Shown one piece after another: positions 36,564 through 47,182 of a DNA stretch of 47,478 nucleotides (the stretch's first letter is position 1; each line of letters starts with the position of its first letter). A program made the position numbers and the translations under genes. The stretch is taken from assembly GCA_947624655.1 (NCBI GenBank), contig CANQLH010000012.1, positions 1 to 47,478 of the forward strand. Reading direction: 5' to 3'. The DNA is from an uncultured Clostridia bacterium. GTDB taxonomy: Bacteria; Bacillota; Clostridia; TANB77; CAG-508. The notes beneath the pieces are model-generated. The model was not told the origin of the DNA, made no database searches, and was given only the letters and a program-made list of their open reading frames with translations.

Positions 36564-36605
36564 TGAAAAAGAGCAACACATTAATTATCAAATGTGCTAC
36601 TCTTT
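36564..36605 (-). terminator. terminator of the VWA/SpaA adhesin gene
   Basis: Minus strand stem of about 15 pairs around GAGTAGCACATT/AATGTGTTGCTC with G-U pairs, followed by T5. On the plus strand two positions mismatch, so it acts for the minus-strand gene. The rest of the 36365-36692 gap holds an AAGGAGG-like site near 36512 but no convincing gene. Confidence 0.7.
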
Positions 36606-36692
36606 ATTATTTTTTTATAAAATTGCCTATTTCTTATATCTAATTAACAATTTTCTGTTAGTTAAACCGTTTTTATATTATTTCGTGTCATT

Positions 36693-39600
36693 TTATATAT
36701 CTTTATATTTTCTATATTTTCTGTAAGAGAATATACCAATACCTGCAATATCTAGTGCTACTGTAATCAAAATTGAAGATGTCGTGTTTCCTGTTTTTGG
36801 TAATGAACCATCATACACATTTTCTGGTTCTGGAGTTGGTTTTGGCTTTGGAGCTGGAGTTGGTTCTGGCTCTGGCTCTGGAATTGGTTCTGGTTCTGGT
36901 TCTGGATCCGGAATTGGTTCTGGTTCTGGGTCTGGATCCGGAATCGGATCTGGTTCTGGCTCTGGGTCTGGCTCTGGGTCTGGAGTTGGCTCCGGCTCTG
37001 GTTCTGGCTCTGGAATTGGATCTGGCTCTGGTTCTGGTTCTGGATCCGGAATTGGTTCTGGTTCTGGGATTGGGTCTGGTTCTGGGGCTGGTTCTGGGTC
37101 TGGATCTGGGTCTGGAGTTGGCTCTGGTTCTTTCTCATTTTCTACTGTAACTTCGTATTCTAAGTTTTCCTTATTTAATTCGAAATTTATTACATCATTT
37201 AATAATATATATCCATCTGGTGCTTGTAATTCTTTTATTTCATATACGCCCGCATATAAAGATGCAAATCTTGCTATTCCATCATTTTTTGTTGTCTCTT
37301 TATCTATTTCTTCTCCTTTTTGGTATATTAATTTTTTATTTGAATATATATCATCTCCTGCATAAAGTCCAAATATTGCTCCCTCAAGTGGTACTCCATC
37401 TTCTCCAGTCTTTATTACTTCAACAGATCCTAGATCTGTTCTAATTGCTAATCTACCATTGTTACCTAAATACACAATAATTTCATCTTTATTATTAGAA
37501 TTACTATATTCAGGTGCATAATAAATACTAGCTGTCTCTGTTATATTTTCTTCTTTATTGCCTGATAATTTTCTTAAATCTCCTATTCGTCTTTGCCCTA
37601 TTTTTGTGGCAACTACAGTATGTTCTCCTTTTGTTTTTACTTGTTTATCTGTCTCTGTATTATAATATGTTAAATAGCATTCATTATTTGCTCCATAAAA
37701 ATCTTCACCTTTTTGTGCTACGGCATATTTAATTAGTTCTCCTTTAGTGCTATCATTTCCTTCTTGTTGTACATAATAATCAATTGCAAAATAATAGGTC
37801 TCTTCTTTATTAATACTATTTAAATCTGTTATTTCTCCGGTTAAATTAACACTTCCTCCTGTTTCAGCTAATATTCCTTCACCATTACTATCTCCTCCAA
37901 AACTATTTTTGTAAATAGTTAGATTTTTTTGAAAAACATAAAATCTATTTTGTGAAGATGGTGTAAATTTTACATAAGCATTTCCCGTCGTGTTTTCTTC
38001 TTGTCCATTACGATAAGTATTACTGCTATAATCATTCGAATAAAAATATGTATACTCTTTTCCATTTTCTATTGTGCTATTGTTTGCTATATATTCCTCC
38101 GATACTTTTGATAAATCTACTATATTATCTTTTATAATTTCATCTCTAATACCTACAGTATAAAGTATTCTTATTGGTAATGATTCGTCTGTATTTACAT
38201 TGGTTTCATAATTTGATACATTTCCACTTGAATCTAGCTCAATATAATCTAGTTTTATCGGTAATGCAACATTTGGAATATTTATATATAAAAATTCCTC
38301 TCTATCTACATTTCCTTCGTCATTTTCTGCAATTTCTTTCCAAATTTTAATATCACTCAACATAAAGCTTATATCTTTTCTATAACTAGAATTTGTTATC
38401 TGCAAGTCTTCTCCATTTTCTGATACTGCTTTATAATATTGTTTTACTATATTATTTTGATCTATTATAGGCTCCCCATCTTCAATAATTTCATATTGTT
38501 GACCAAACAATAATAACTTAAGCACATCTTTAATTTCCATATATTTTCCTATTGGATCTACATATGATAATATATTGTCTGTTTCTGCTAGTGTTTCATC
38601 ATTGCCAATTGGAATAAATGGTCTACCAATTACATTATCTGTAATTTCATCAAAGATACTCTTTATTGAATTCATTGTATCTGAAGTAGTCGTTGTATAA
38701 TATGCCTCTTTAACATAGTTAATATTTACATCTTCATCTGATAAATTATATGGATTATTTTTTTTATCACCTTCAATTAGATTAGGATATGTCACATCTT
38801 CTTTTTTTTCTACAAAATATGCATTCTCATGATTTGGGCCAATTGGTTGTACAACAGGATATCTTCTTTCTTCTGAAGCTAATGTTTCTTCAAGCACTAC
38901 CTCTCCATCTTTCATTTGTGTATACATTCCCTTTTTCTCTTTCCAAGCTACATACTCTCTCAATTTATCTCTAGCTTCAGTTGAACTTTTATTATTCTTC
39001 CATTCATTCCATGCATCTATTGCCTCAGTCATTCCTAATATGGTTTCTGAACCCATAGTATATGGTTCATATGCAGTATCATTTTCGCCAAATTCATTTG
39101 AGCTATTACTTTTTAAATATCCCTTTTCTTTTAAATATTCTTTGTTAAAATATTTAGGATTCATTGTTGCCTGACTGCTCGTTATTTCATATGCATTTGA
39201 ATTTTCCATTTTTTCTGGAAGAACAATATCTTCTGGATTTGACATATCTACCGAAATTGTGTATACTTGGCATTGAGATTCATATTCTTTTTCGACCTCT
39301 GCTTTCATATATCCAGCTGTCATTAACGTTGAAAGCATCATATTTGCTTGACTTGATCTAATCTGTTGTGCTAAATTTTCTAATGCAATTTTTCCTTCTT
39401 CATTAGGATTTGAATTATCTGATTCTTTTCCTTTCGAGGTATGTCCTGGTAGTAAACTACCATCTCCATATCCAATCTGCCTAATCTTATCTATTCCCTC
39501 AATATTTTCAATGTTCACAAACATATTCCAATTAAAAGAATAATTTTCTCCATCGGTTGTCCACTCTCTATCAAAAGCCGTTTGTTTATTTCCAAATTCA

Positions 39601-40634
39601 TTTGAATATCCCTTGCTTTGTATATTGTTGTCTTCATCTGCTGGATTTGACCAAACTCCCTCTAACATATCTGTAGCTGCCCCATCAGATAAAAATATCA
39701 TATTAGGAGTGTATTTAAATTTACTTTTTCCTATTATTACATATTTTTCTGTATCAATTAATGCTTTAAATCCCTCATAAATGCCTGCCTGAATATTGGT
39801 AGTTCCATTTCTGTACGTTTCATATCTTGTCAATCCTTTTTCATCAATTAACTCATCATTTACTTTAAAAGAATCATTTACATATCTTTTATCTACATAT
39901 ACAAATCCATTGCTTTTATTTGTTGTCTCTTCATTATATTCTTGAATTGGTATTTCTGGACCTGCTTCTTCTACTAGCTCCTTCTCACCCCACCCAGCAT
40001 CTAAATATTTATAAATTTCTTCTGGATTTTCACTTACTGGATAATGTCCTACTGGTACAATAACTTTTGCCGTATTACTATTTTCTAATTCTCCATTATG
40101 AGAACCATCTCCAAAAAGTACTACTCCTACTTGGTTATAATCTCCTTTTCTCATTAATTCATCTATCGTTTCATTAACTGCTGAAATTGTTTTAGAAATA
40201 CGTGTTTCATCAAAATTAGTTGAATTATCATACATACTTCCAGAATTATCAATAACAATAATTGTTTTTGCTGGTGGTAATCCCTTATAAGATTGGCTAG
40301 AACTTATAGCAGAAAAAGCCGTTAGAAAGTCATCATTATATTGTATATCAAATTTATCATCCAATCTAACTTGTCCATCTCCATTATTAGCATACACGGA
40401 TTTATCTGTCCACACACGTCCATTATATCGTCCACCCTGCATATCTTTTTTGTATTCATCTACTGTGCTTTTATCTGCAATATGTATAATATTGTTCTTT
40501 TCTAATTCTTCAATAGAATTATTATTCTCAGTTTTTGCAAATGCACCTATAAATGTATTTATATTCATCATTATTAAAAAGATAATTAATATTAAAGAGA
40601 TCATTTTGTTTACTTTTTGTCTTATTCTTTTCAT
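36693..40634 (-). CDS. LPKTG-anchored VWA/SpaA adhesin (pilus-tip-like), 1313 aa
   Basis: Signal peptide residues 1-34. A von Willebrand A domain starts near 125 with the MIDAS motif DNSGSM (129-134) and [15 protein letters not shown]; it contains insertions before residue 480. Long beta-rich region to about 1080. SpaA/Cna-B domain near 1085-1180 ([23 protein letters not shown], then [14 protein letters not shown]), which usually forms an intramolecular Lys-Asn isopeptide bond. A long Pro-Glu/Asp repeat spacer, then the sorting signal LPKTG at 1278-1282, helix and RKYRKYK tail. This layout matches tip adhesins of Gram-positive pili. No pilin or class C sortase is adjacent; the class B sortase at 33629 is nearest. 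It stands between two recombinase loci. No in-frame CGG. Confidence 0.85.
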   Translation of the reverse strand: MKRIRQKVNKMISLILIIFLIMMNINTFIGAFAKTENNNSIEELEKNNIIHIADKSTVDEYKKDMQGGRYNGRVWTDKSVYANNGDGQVRLDDKFDIQYNDDFLTAFSAISSSQSYKGLPPAKTIIVIDNSGSMYDNSTNFDETRISKTISAVNETIDELMRKGDYNQVGVVLFGDGSHNGELENSNTAKVIVPVGHYPVSENPEEIYKYLDAGWGEKELVEEAGPEIPIQEYNEETTNKSNGFVYVDKRYVNDSFKVNDELIDEKGLTRYETYRNGTTNIQAGIYEGFKALIDTEKYVIIGKSKFKYTPNMIFLSDGAATDMLEGVWSNPADEDNNIQSKGYSNEFGNKQTAFDREWTTDGENYSFNWNMFVNIENIEGIDKIRQIGYGDGSLLPGHTSKGKESDNSNPNEEGKIALENLAQQIRSSQANMMLSTLMTAGYMKAEVEKEYESQCQVYTISVDMSNPEDIVLPEKMENSNAYEITSSQATMNPKYFNKEYLKEKGYLKSNSSNEFGENDTAYEPYTMGSETILGMTEAIDAWNEWKNNKSSTEARDKLREYVAWKEKKGMYTQMKDGEVVLEETLASEERRYPVVQPIGPNHENAYFVEKKEDVTYPNLIEGDKKNNPYNLSDEDVNINYVKEAYYTTTTSDTMNSIKSIFDEITDNVIGRPFIPIGNDETLAETDNILSYVDPIGKYMEIKDVLKLLLFGQQYEIIEDGEPIIDQNNIVKQYYKAVSENGEDLQITNSSYRKDISFMLSDIKIWKEIAENDEGNVDREEFLYINIPNVALPIKLDYIELDSSGNVSNYETNVNTDESLPIRILYTVGIRDEIIKDNIVDLSKVSEEYIANNSTIENGKEYTYFYSNDYSSNTYRNGQEENTTGNAYVKFTPSSQNRFYVFQKNLTIYKNSFGGDSNGEGILAETGGSVNLTGEITDLNSINKEETYYFAIDYYVQQEGNDSTKGELIKYAVAQKGEDFYGANNECYLTYYNTETDKQVKTKGEHTVVATKIGQRRIGDLRKLSGNKEENITETASIYYAPEYSNSNNKDEIIVYLGNNGRLAIRTDLGSVEVIKTGEDGVPLEGAIFGLYAGDDIYSNKKLIYQKGEEIDKETTKNDGIARFASLYAGVYEIKELQAPDGYILLNDVINFELNKENLEYEVTVENEKEPEPTPDPDPDPEPAPEPDPIPEPEPIPDPEPEPEPDPIPEPEPEPEPTPDPEPDPEPEPDPIPDPDPEPEPIPDPEPEPEPIPEPEPEPTPAPKPKPTPEPENVYDGSLPKTGNTTSSILITVALDIAGIGIFSYRKYRKYKDI
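36830..37140. repeat. low-complexity hexanucleotide-like repeat coding for the Pro-Glu/Asp spacer
   Basis: Repeated CCAGAACCAGAA-like and CCGGATCCAGAT-like units on the minus strand code for PEPEP, PDPEP and PIPDP spacer of the adhesin. It is GC-richer than its surroundings, gives long open shadow frames on both strands and is likely to vary in copy number. Confidence 0.85.
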
Positions 40635-40671
40635 AACAATCTTTCCTTTCTTTTATGACATAATACGACTC

Positions 40672-40694
40672 TATATTGTTCACTTAACAATATA
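40672..40694. promoter_or_regulatory. 9-bp perfect inverted repeat in the leader of the adhesin gene
   Basis: TATATTGTT (40672-40680) and AACAATATA (40686-40694) flank five bases, about 40 bases upstream of the adhesin start and just downstream of a TATAAT box near 40706-40711. It may be an operator or a mRNA 5' hairpin; the -35 is poor. Confidence 0.45.
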
Positions 40695-40795
40695 CTTCTC
40701 TTTTATATTATATCACATAAATCTCTAGTTAATATTAATGACATAAAAAATTTATATAATTGTAATATTTCTGTAAAATATCCTACTAGTTTACA

Positions 40796-42286
40796 TTAGT
40801 TATAAGTAATTTCTATTCTATTTTTAGAATAAACTTCTATTTTACTTATAATTTCTTTTAGGAACTCATTTGTGATATATTTTCCTTTTTTAAATTGTTC
40901 TACTATATTTCTTATTATACTTTCATCTAATTTGTTTTCACTTAAACTTTTAATTAACTTTTCGTACTTTTCTATTTCTTCTTTTGCTTTTGCATAGCCT
41001 ATTTTAAATTCTTCTACTGTTATATATTGTTCACATTTCTTTTTGTATAAAACACTTTTCTTTCGTTCTAGTTTTTTTATCTCGTTTTTGTACTCATTTA
41101 TTCTTTTTATATTTTCATCATTTTTTTTGTAGTAGTCAATTATTTTATTAGTTATTTTATCTATTTCGATTAAGCTTAATCTTTTTATGACTTCTGTTTT
41201 TACCATTTCATTTAAGTCTTTTTCTTTAATATAAGTTTTATTTTTGCATTTCTTTTTATATAAATAATTACAAACAAATCCCGCTTCATCATATAAATAT
41301 CTTTGCTTATTATTGGATTTATAAATTTTATATTGTAATCTTTTTTTACAATGTCCACAATATACTAAATCTTTTAGCAAAAATTTATATTTTGCTTTGG
41401 TAGTGCCTTTTTTTCTTTCCTTTATCTCTTGTACCTTCTCATATTTTTCCTTTTCGATTATTGGCTCGTGTGTATTTTCTTTTATAATCCAAGCTTCTCT
41501 ATTACTATTTTTTCTGCAAGTTTTCTTTATATAATTAGTTTCATATTTATTCATTACTGTATTTCCAATGTAAAATGGATTAGATAATATATTATTTATT
41601 GTTTCTTCGCTCCATTTTTTGCTTGCATTTTTGGACTTTTTATATCTACTTGGATTTTTAATTTTTTGACTATTCAAATATTCAGCAATATAATTGCTTG
41701 TTTTTCCATTAAGATACATTTCATAAATTTTTCTTATATTTCCTGCGACTTTCTCATCAATGATTACCTTATGTTTATCTTCTTTTTTCTTTTTATAACC
41801 ATAAGGCAAACTACTTTCAACAAACTGTCCTTTTTCTTTCATTGCTCTTTTATTTGCTCTTACTTTTTTTGAAATATCTGCAATATATGATTGATTCGCA
41901 ATACCACGAAGCATTATACTGTCATCTATTTCGTATCTTTCTCCACTATCTATAAATTCTGTTACCGATATAAATCTCACATCATTATCTGGGAAAAATA
42001 TTTCTGTGTACCAACCTGTTTTATTTTTATCACGAGTTAATCTACTTATATCTTTTACTATTACCATATTGATGAAACCTCTTAATATATCTATCATCAT
42101 CTGGTTAAGTTCTGGTCTTGAATCTAATATTCCAGAATATCCATTATCTACATATTCTTTTACTATCTTATATCCTTTTGAAATAGCATACTTTGTCGTA
42201 ATTTCTCTTTGAGCATCAATGCTATTATTTTCTTCATCATTTTCTTTTGAAAGTCTTAAATATATACCTGCTCTATATTCTTTCAT
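40796..42286 (-). CDS. large serine recombinase 2
   Basis: 496 aa. N-terminal resolvase domain with catalytic Ser13 in IYLRLSKEN, SIDAQREITT, YVDNGYSGILDSRPELNQM, and VIVKDISRLTRDKN; recombinase domain with YGYKKKKEDKHKVIIDEK; zinc ribbon CGHCKKRLQYK followed by CNYLYKKKC; C-terminal coiled coil. The ATG overlaps the stop of recombinase 3 by four bases (ATGA), so the two are translationally coupled and probably act together, as paired recombinases do in some clostridial elements. No CGG codon and no disruption. No att sites recognised. Confidence 0.92.
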   Translation of the reverse strand: MKEYRAGIYLRLSKENDEENNSIDAQREITTKYAISKGYKIVKEYVDNGYSGILDSRPELNQMMIDILRGFINMVIVKDISRLTRDKNKTGWYTEIFFPDNDVRFISVTEFIDSGERYEIDDSIMLRGIANQSYIADISKKVRANKRAMKEKGQFVESSLPYGYKKKKEDKHKVIIDEKVAGNIRKIYEMYLNGKTSNYIAEYLNSQKIKNPSRYKKSKNASKKWSEETINNILSNPFYIGNTVMNKYETNYIKKTCRKNSNREAWIIKENTHEPIIEKEKYEKVQEIKERKKGTTKAKYKFLLKDLVYCGHCKKRLQYKIYKSNNKQRYLYDEAGFVCNYLYKKKCKNKTYIKEKDLNEMVKTEVIKRLSLIEIDKITNKIIDYYKKNDENIKRINEYKNEIKKLERKKSVLYKKKCEQYITVEEFKIGYAKAKEEIEKYEKLIKSLSENKLDESIIRNIVEQFKKGKYITNEFLKEIISKIEVYSKNRIEITYN

Positions 42287-43851
42287 ATTGCACCTTTACC
42301 TTCAAAAATATCATATTTATAATATATGTATATTTGATTATCCTTATCTATTTTAATCTCCTCTATTATCTCTGATATAATCTCTCGGTTAAATATCTTC
42401 GTGCTTAATATATCTTCTACTACCTCTTCAATTTTACCATCTGTTATAATATTTCTACAATTTTCTTCTTTTTCTAATATTTCAAATTCACTATTTATTC
42501 TACTTCTTTCACTTAATTTTTCTATGTAATACTTTTTGTAATCTTCCACATCTAGCAACTCTTGTTTATAATCTAAATAAAGAGTTTTAATTTCGTCTTC
42601 TACCTTTTTTAGTTCTTTCTTTAGCAATTCTTTATTGCTTTTAATGCTACTATTTAGTTCTTCATTTTGCATTTCTTTTATAATTTTTTTTATTTTTTCC
42701 CTATTTAATGTTCCTACTTTTTCTTTTAAATTATTGCAAATTAATTGATTTAATATTTCTTCATCTAGGCCTTTACTTCCTCTAATACAATCTTTGCCTC
42801 TATATCTTTTTAATCCATTCAAACAACATATTTTTTTAGACTTTAACTTTTCAGGATTATCTCTTTTATATTCGACTTTCAAAGTCATTTTAGCTCCACA
42901 TTCTTTACACTTTACTAACCCATTTAATTCCCACTCGTGTTTTCTTCTTTTTATTGTCTTACTAGTAGCTCTAATCCTTTGTACTTTGTCAAAAAGTTCT
43001 TCTGTTATAATAGCCTCGTGTGTATTAAGAACAATTTTCCATTCTTCTTGTGGAATATACTTTCTTTTTTTTGATTTATAACTTAAATTTATTCTTTTTC
43101 CATACTCAGTGTGTCCTAAATAAACCTTGTTGCATAACATTCTTCTTATTGTTTCTTCTCGCCACTTATACCTTGTTTCTCCAATATTGCAATTATTATT
43201 CGGACTTGGTATGTTATCCTCTTGTAATCCCTTTATTATCTCTGGAATTTTCTTTCCTCTGCTATATTCCTCATATATTCTTTTTACAATTCTTGCTTCT
43301 TGCCTATTTATTATAAGCTTATGCTTGTCTTCTTTAGATTTTTTATACCCATAAGGTGCTATGCCTCCAACAAACATTCCCTTTTCTTTTCTTGCCCATA
43401 TACTAGATCTTACTTTTCTAGAAATATCTTTACTATACCAATCATTGATAAGTGTTTTAAACTGTATCATATCGTTATTAGTATTTTTTGTTCCTGTATC
43501 TACATTATCTAAAATTGATATGTACCTTATATTTTTTTCTAGAAAATACATTTCTATATAATAGTTTGCCTCAAAACTATTTCTTGAAAGCCTTGATAAA
43601 TCTTTGGTAATAATACAGTTTATAATGCCTTTTTCTAAATCTTTTATCATTCTTTGAAATGAAGGTCTATCTGTGTTAAGTCCTGTATAACCATCATCAA
43701 TATAATAATCCGCTATAGAAAAATCTTGTCCTAATTCTTCTACTTTTTTTTCGATTATATTTTTTTGACTTACTATACTATCACTTACCTCCTTATCTCC
43801 ATCCTCCTGCGATAGCCTTAAGTATGCTGCAACCTTGTATTTACTTTTTAT
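42283..43851 (-). CDS. large serine recombinase 3, no canonical start codon
   Basis: The frame is open from 43857 and contains KSKYKVAAYLRLSQEDGDKE with the catalytic Ser at residue 14, SDSIVSQKNIIEK, YYIDDGYTGLNTDRPSFQRM, IITKDLSRLSRNS, a recombinase domain, a zinc ribbon (CKECGAKM ... C) and a coiled coil. The first possible codon with a suitable ribosome site (AAGAGGTGATTAGGAG) is ATA at 43851; the first ATG is far inside at residue 68 and would lose the catalytic Ser. Length from ATA is 522 aa. Either ATA is the start, or a single ATG to ATA change has silenced it. Coupled to recombinase 2 by overlap. Confidence 0.85.
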   Translation of the reverse strand: MKSKYKVAAYLRLSQEDGDKEVSDSIVSQKNIIEKKVEELGQDFSIADYYIDDGYTGLNTDRPSFQRMIKDLEKGIINCIITKDLSRLSRNSFEANYYIEMYFLEKNIRYISILDNVDTGTKNTNNDMIQFKTLINDWYSKDISRKVRSSIWARKEKGMFVGGIAPYGYKKSKEDKHKLIINRQEARIVKRIYEEYSRGKKIPEIIKGLQEDNIPSPNNNCNIGETRYKWREETIRRMLCNKVYLGHTEYGKRINLSYKSKKRKYIPQEEWKIVLNTHEAIITEELFDKVQRIRATSKTIKRRKHEWELNGLVKCKECGAKMTLKVEYKRDNPEKLKSKKICCLNGLKRYRGKDCIRGSKGLDEEILNQLICNNLKEKVGTLNREKIKKIIKEMQNEELNSSIKSNKELLKKELKKVEDEIKTLYLDYKQELLDVEDYKKYYIEKLSERSRINSEFEILEKEENCRNIITDGKIEEVVEDILSTKIFNREIISEIIEEIKIDKDNQIYIYYKYDIFEGKGAI

Positions 43852-43895
43852 CTCCTAATCACCTCTTTTTTGAGGGAGGTATGTACAGAAAAAAA

Positions 43896-44057
43896 TTATA
43901 TATTCTGCTCCTCATTAATCTGTAAGCAAACATATTTACATATTACATCATATAGTTTATCTATATTTTGTGCATTTTCTTTAGTTTTGGTTATAACAGT
44001 ATATTTCTTACCATTTATCTCATAAATTACAGCATCTTTTTCATTTTCTTGTATCAT
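43896..44057 (-). CDS. small recombinase-associated protein, 53 aa
   Basis: ATG at 44057 follows TTAGGAGGGCTT. The product reads MIQENEKDAVIYEINGKKYT, VITKTKENAQNIDKLYDVIC, ending CLQINEEQNI: two beta strands and a helix. It lies 44 bases upstream of recombinase 3 on the same strand. It resembles small proteins that accompany serine recombinases in clostridial transposons; the exact family is not certain. Same length as the partner gene before recombinase 1, though the sequences are not alike by eye. Confidence 0.6.
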   Translation of the reverse strand: MIQENEKDAVIYEINGKKYTVITKTKENAQNIDKLYDVICKYVCLQINEEQNI

Positions 44058-44117
44058 AAGCCCTCCTAATTTCTCTTAAAGTGTATTAGAAATTCTTGTA
44101 ATTTATGATTAAATGCC

Positions 44118-44150
44118 AAAAAAAATTCCAGTGATTGCTCACTGGAATTT
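44118..44150 (-). terminator. terminator of the 949-aa surface protein gene
   Basis: Perfect 12-bp stem AAATTCCAGTGA/TCACTGGAATTT with a four-base loop; on the minus strand it is followed by T8. Confidence 0.9.
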
Positions 44151-44164
44151 TTTACCTTAAGCAT

Positions 44165-47014
44165 TTATTTTTTTATTGTAATGTTCTTACTTGCACTCCA
44201 TCCAGAATAATAATTTACACCTGAAACTGTTTTATAAGTACGAATATGAACATAATATTGTTTATTCTTTGTTAAGTTAGAAATTGTTTTTGAAACAGTT
44301 TGCTTATTATTAACTGTAATTGTTTTTACATCTTTCTTAAAGTTTTTATCTGTTGAATACTGTATTTGATAGCCTGTAACTTGTGCAGATTTATTCCATT
44401 TAATTGTCATCTTCTTACTACTAGAATTGCTTAATCCAGAAATGCTTACTTTAGCTGGATTTACTGTTATAGTAATTTGTTTTGTAGCTTTATTATATTG
44501 ATTTGTTGCATTTGCTGTGATTGTGATTGTTGCTTTTCCTACAAAGCCTTTTGCTATTGTTACCTTTCCTGAACTATTTACTGTTACATTTTTATTATTA
44601 CTACTATATGTTAATTTAGCATTTCCTTTTTGTTTTGCTCCTATTGAGAAGCTTTGTGTATTTGCTGAATAAGTCTTTGTAAAGTTAGATGCTGTTATTG
44701 AGTTATTTGCTTTGTTTACTGTAACTGTAATTTGCTTTGTAGTTTTATTATATTGTGTTGTTGCATTTGCTGTGATTGTGATTGTTGCTTTTCCTACAAA
44801 TCCTTTGGCTATTGTTACTTTTCCTGAACTATTTACTGTTACATTTTTATTATTACTACTATAAGCTAACTTAGCATTTCCTTTTTGTTTTGCTCCTATT
44901 GAGAAGCTTTGGGCATTTGCTGAATATGTCTTTGTAAAGTTAGATGCTGTTATTGAGTTATTTGCTTTATTTACTGTAACTGTAATTTGTTTTGTAGCTT
45001 TATTATATTGGTTTGTTGCATTTGCTGTGATTGTAATTGTTGCTTTTCCTACAAATCCTTTTGCTACTGTTACTTTTCCTGAACTATTTACTGTTACATT
45101 TTTATTATTACTACTATAAGCTAACTTAGCATCTCCTTTTTGTTTTGCTCCTATTGAGAAGCTTTGCGCATTTGCTGAATAAGTTTTTGTAAAGTTAGAT
45201 GCTGTTATTGAATTATTTGCTCTTTCTATTGTAAAGCTTTTATTTACTGTATCTTTATAGCCATTCATACCAGTAATTAGAACTTTGGCAGTACCTGCTG
45301 ATAAATTGTTACTATATGATACTATATAATCTTTTCCTTCTGATAGTTCCTTATTTCCATCTTTAATAAGAACTTCAGGTTCTTTTTTATTTCCATCATA
45401 TACATATTTTGATGTTAATAATGATATTGAAGTATTATAAATTTCTTTCGATAAGTCTTCTGTTTCTGTATATCCGCATACAGAACATTTACGTTCTCTA
45501 GTATAATCTTCCTTTTCTTCCCATTCATTAAAACTATGTCCTAATGCTTTATACATTATTTTTTCTGTTTTAACAAGTTCCTCACAAATTGTACAATAGT
45601 ATTTGTTTGTTCTAAAGCCTTCAGTTGTACAAGTTGGTTCTATATATTCATCACTTTCAGCTTTTGCTAATTTATGAGTATTATATGCCATAAATGAAAC
45701 TTTGCTTGTTTTTCCCATTACATCTTTTACAACTATTTCTTTTTGTATTGTAAATGGATTATATACTACGAATTTTTTCTCATTTTTTGTGTTTAATGTA
45801 AAGTTCGTTACTTTTGCTCCATTCATATATACACTCTCTATTGCTACATCGTCTTTTACAGTTATAGTAGGAAGTTCGCAATATATTTTCTGCACTTCAA
45901 CTTGTTCTCCGTCTTCTTCTATATATTGTGTTTGGTATTGTCTTTTACTTTCTACTGTAATTTGTGGTTCTTCTTGGTCTTCTGCATATTCAATTTTCAT
46001 ATAACCATAACTTGCATAAGATTTTTCCATTTCTTCTTTGCTTATTGGTTCTGCATTATCTTTTGATTTTTTACTTGCCATAATGTAATAATCGTTTCCT
46101 GAAAATGTTGGTTTATCATAGAAAGCTTTATCGTCAGATTTTAATTCAAGATTTAATTTATCACTTTTGCCTTCAACTAATATTCCATATCCACTTATTG
46201 CACTCTTCTTTGATTCTATTTCAATGTTTCCACTCTCAAACTTTATATTTCCATTATTAACAATTCCATAATGTTTTGGTGCATTAATTTTAATTTTTCC
46301 TGTACTAGCAAAAACTAAACTTCTGTCATCATTTTCTTTATCTGGATTTTGTAAATAATCATTATATTTTAAATCTCCTGTTTCAACACTGATACCTGAT
46401 TTAGTATAATAGTCAATCTCCTCTACTTTTTTCCAGTCTCCTCCAACTTTCTTATTTACTGTTCTTACTTTTGGCTCTGAAAATGCATTAACCTCTAGGC
46501 TACCATTTCCTGTTATTTTAATACCCTTAACAGGATATCCTTCTATACCATATCCAGTAACTTTATTATATCCCTTTAAGATAATTGTAATATGAGTTTG
46601 GCGAGGAGCTCCTGTATATGCTGGTGCTTTTAAAATTTGCTCTCCTTTTTCGTCAACTGTACCTGCCATATCAGCATCATCTGCTGGTAAAATTATCTTT
46701 TTAGCAACTACATTTTCTAAAGTTATTGTATAGTTTTTTCCCTCTTTTGTGATTGTATAACGTCCAAAGTCTGATCCATTTTGTGTTGATAGATTAGCTG
46801 AGGTAATCGTTTTATTATCACTAAAATCTAAACTAGAAAAATCAATAATTTCTCCTACTATGTGATTATCACTTTCATATTTTTTTGCTTCTTCTTGAGG
46901 ACTTAACTTTTCTGATGCACTTGTAGCTTTAACACTTGTTGGAACTAATATTAATAATAGTACGATAAAACACAACAGTAGTTTCTTGCTTGTTTTTATT
47001 AATTTTTCGTCCAT
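44165..47014 (-). CDS. secreted surface protein with tandem Ig-like repeats and FN3 domain, 949 aa
   Basis: Signal peptide residues 1-30 (ending VKATSA). Residues about 40-330 are beta-rich with carbohydrate-binding-like pattern (ITIILKGYNKVTGYGIEGY, IKINAPKHYGIVNNGN). A small cysteine unit near 460-520 (CTTEGFRTNKYYC, GHSFNEWEEKEDY, CSVCGYTE) occurs in many clostridial surface proteins. Residues about 600-854 are three 85-residue bacterial Ig-like repeats (NSITASNFTKTYSANAQSFS, KATITITANAT). Residues about 860-949 form a fibronectin type III domain (MTIKWNKSAQVTGYQIQYST). There is no sorting signal, so it is secreted or held by the repeats. AAAGGGGG site before the ATG; own promoter and terminator. 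No in-frame CGG. Confidence 0.85.
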   Translation of the reverse strand: MDEKLIKTSKKLLLCFIVLLLILVPTSVKATSASEKLSPQEEAKKYESDNHIVGEIIDFSSLDFSDNKTITSANLSTQNGSDFGRYTITKEGKNYTITLENVVAKKIILPADDADMAGTVDEKGEQILKAPAYTGAPRQTHITIILKGYNKVTGYGIEGYPVKGIKITGNGSLEVNAFSEPKVRTVNKKVGGDWKKVEEIDYYTKSGISVETGDLKYNDYLQNPDKENDDRSLVFASTGKIKINAPKHYGIVNNGNIKFESGNIEIESKKSAISGYGILVEGKSDKLNLELKSDDKAFYDKPTFSGNDYYIMASKKSKDNAEPISKEEMEKSYASYGYMKIEYAEDQEEPQITVESKRQYQTQYIEEDGEQVEVQKIYCELPTITVKDDVAIESVYMNGAKVTNFTLNTKNEKKFVVYNPFTIQKEIVVKDVMGKTSKVSFMAYNTHKLAKAESDEYIEPTCTTEGFRTNKYYCTICEELVKTEKIMYKALGHSFNEWEEKEDYTRERKCSVCGYTETEDLSKEIYNTSISLLTSKYVYDGNKKEPEVLIKDGNKELSEGKDYIVSYSNNLSAGTAKVLITGMNGYKDTVNKSFTIERANNSITASNFTKTYSANAQSFSIGAKQKGDAKLAYSSNNKNVTVNSSGKVTVAKGFVGKATITITANATNQYNKATKQITVTVNKANNSITASNFTKTYSANAQSFSIGAKQKGNAKLAYSSNNKNVTVNSSGKVTIAKGFVGKATITITANATTQYNKTTKQITVTVNKANNSITASNFTKTYSANTQSFSIGAKQKGNAKLTYSSNNKNVTVNSSGKVTIAKGFVGKATITITANATNQYNKATKQITITVNPAKVSISGLSNSSSKKMTIKWNKSAQVTGYQIQYSTDKNFKKDVKTITVNNKQTVSKTISNLTKNKQYYVHIRTYKTVSGVNYYSGWSASKNITIKK
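44451..45215. repeat. three tandem 255-bp coding repeats
   Basis: Copies start near 45215, 44960 and 44705 on the minus strand with an exact 255-base period (85 codons). The copies are nearly identical at DNA level, with a few percent synonymous and some amino acid differences (Ala/Thr in the YSANA segment), indicating recent duplication or gene conversion. Confidence 0.9.
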
Positions 47015-47042
47015 AAAAATACCCCCTTTACATTATATTTAT

Positions 47043-47071
47043 ATTATATAATATTTTTCTATTAATAGCAA
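47043..47071 (-). promoter_or_regulatory. promoter of the 949-aa surface protein gene
   Basis: Minus strand TTGCTA (47071-47066), 17 bases, TATAAT (47048-47043), about 30 bases before the ATG. The hexamer pair and spacing equal those of dapA. Confidence 0.65.
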
Positions 47072-47120
47072 CCATTTTGCACCTTTTTGTTAAAGTTTTT
47101 TCTGAATATATCAAGTACCA

Positions 47121-47163
47121 AATCGCCTTGAATTTAATTTCTTTAACTCAAAGCGATTTTTTT
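47121..47163 (+). terminator. possible terminator-like hairpin
   Basis: AATCGCCTTG/CAAAGCGATT with one mismatch and an 18-base loop, followed by T7 on the plus strand. No plus-strand gene precedes it, and the minus-strand form lacks a T-run. It may mark the end of the DUF1016 transcript or be neutral. Confidence 0.3.
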
Positions 47164-47182
47164 ATAATTTTGCCGACAATTT

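Noticed and set aside
36767-37365. Long overlapping open frames on both strands in the Pro-Glu/Asp repeat
   Set aside because: They are shadows of a low-complexity coding repeat in the adhesin; no ribosome sites and repetitive Gln/Asn, Leu/Val or Gly/Ser composition.
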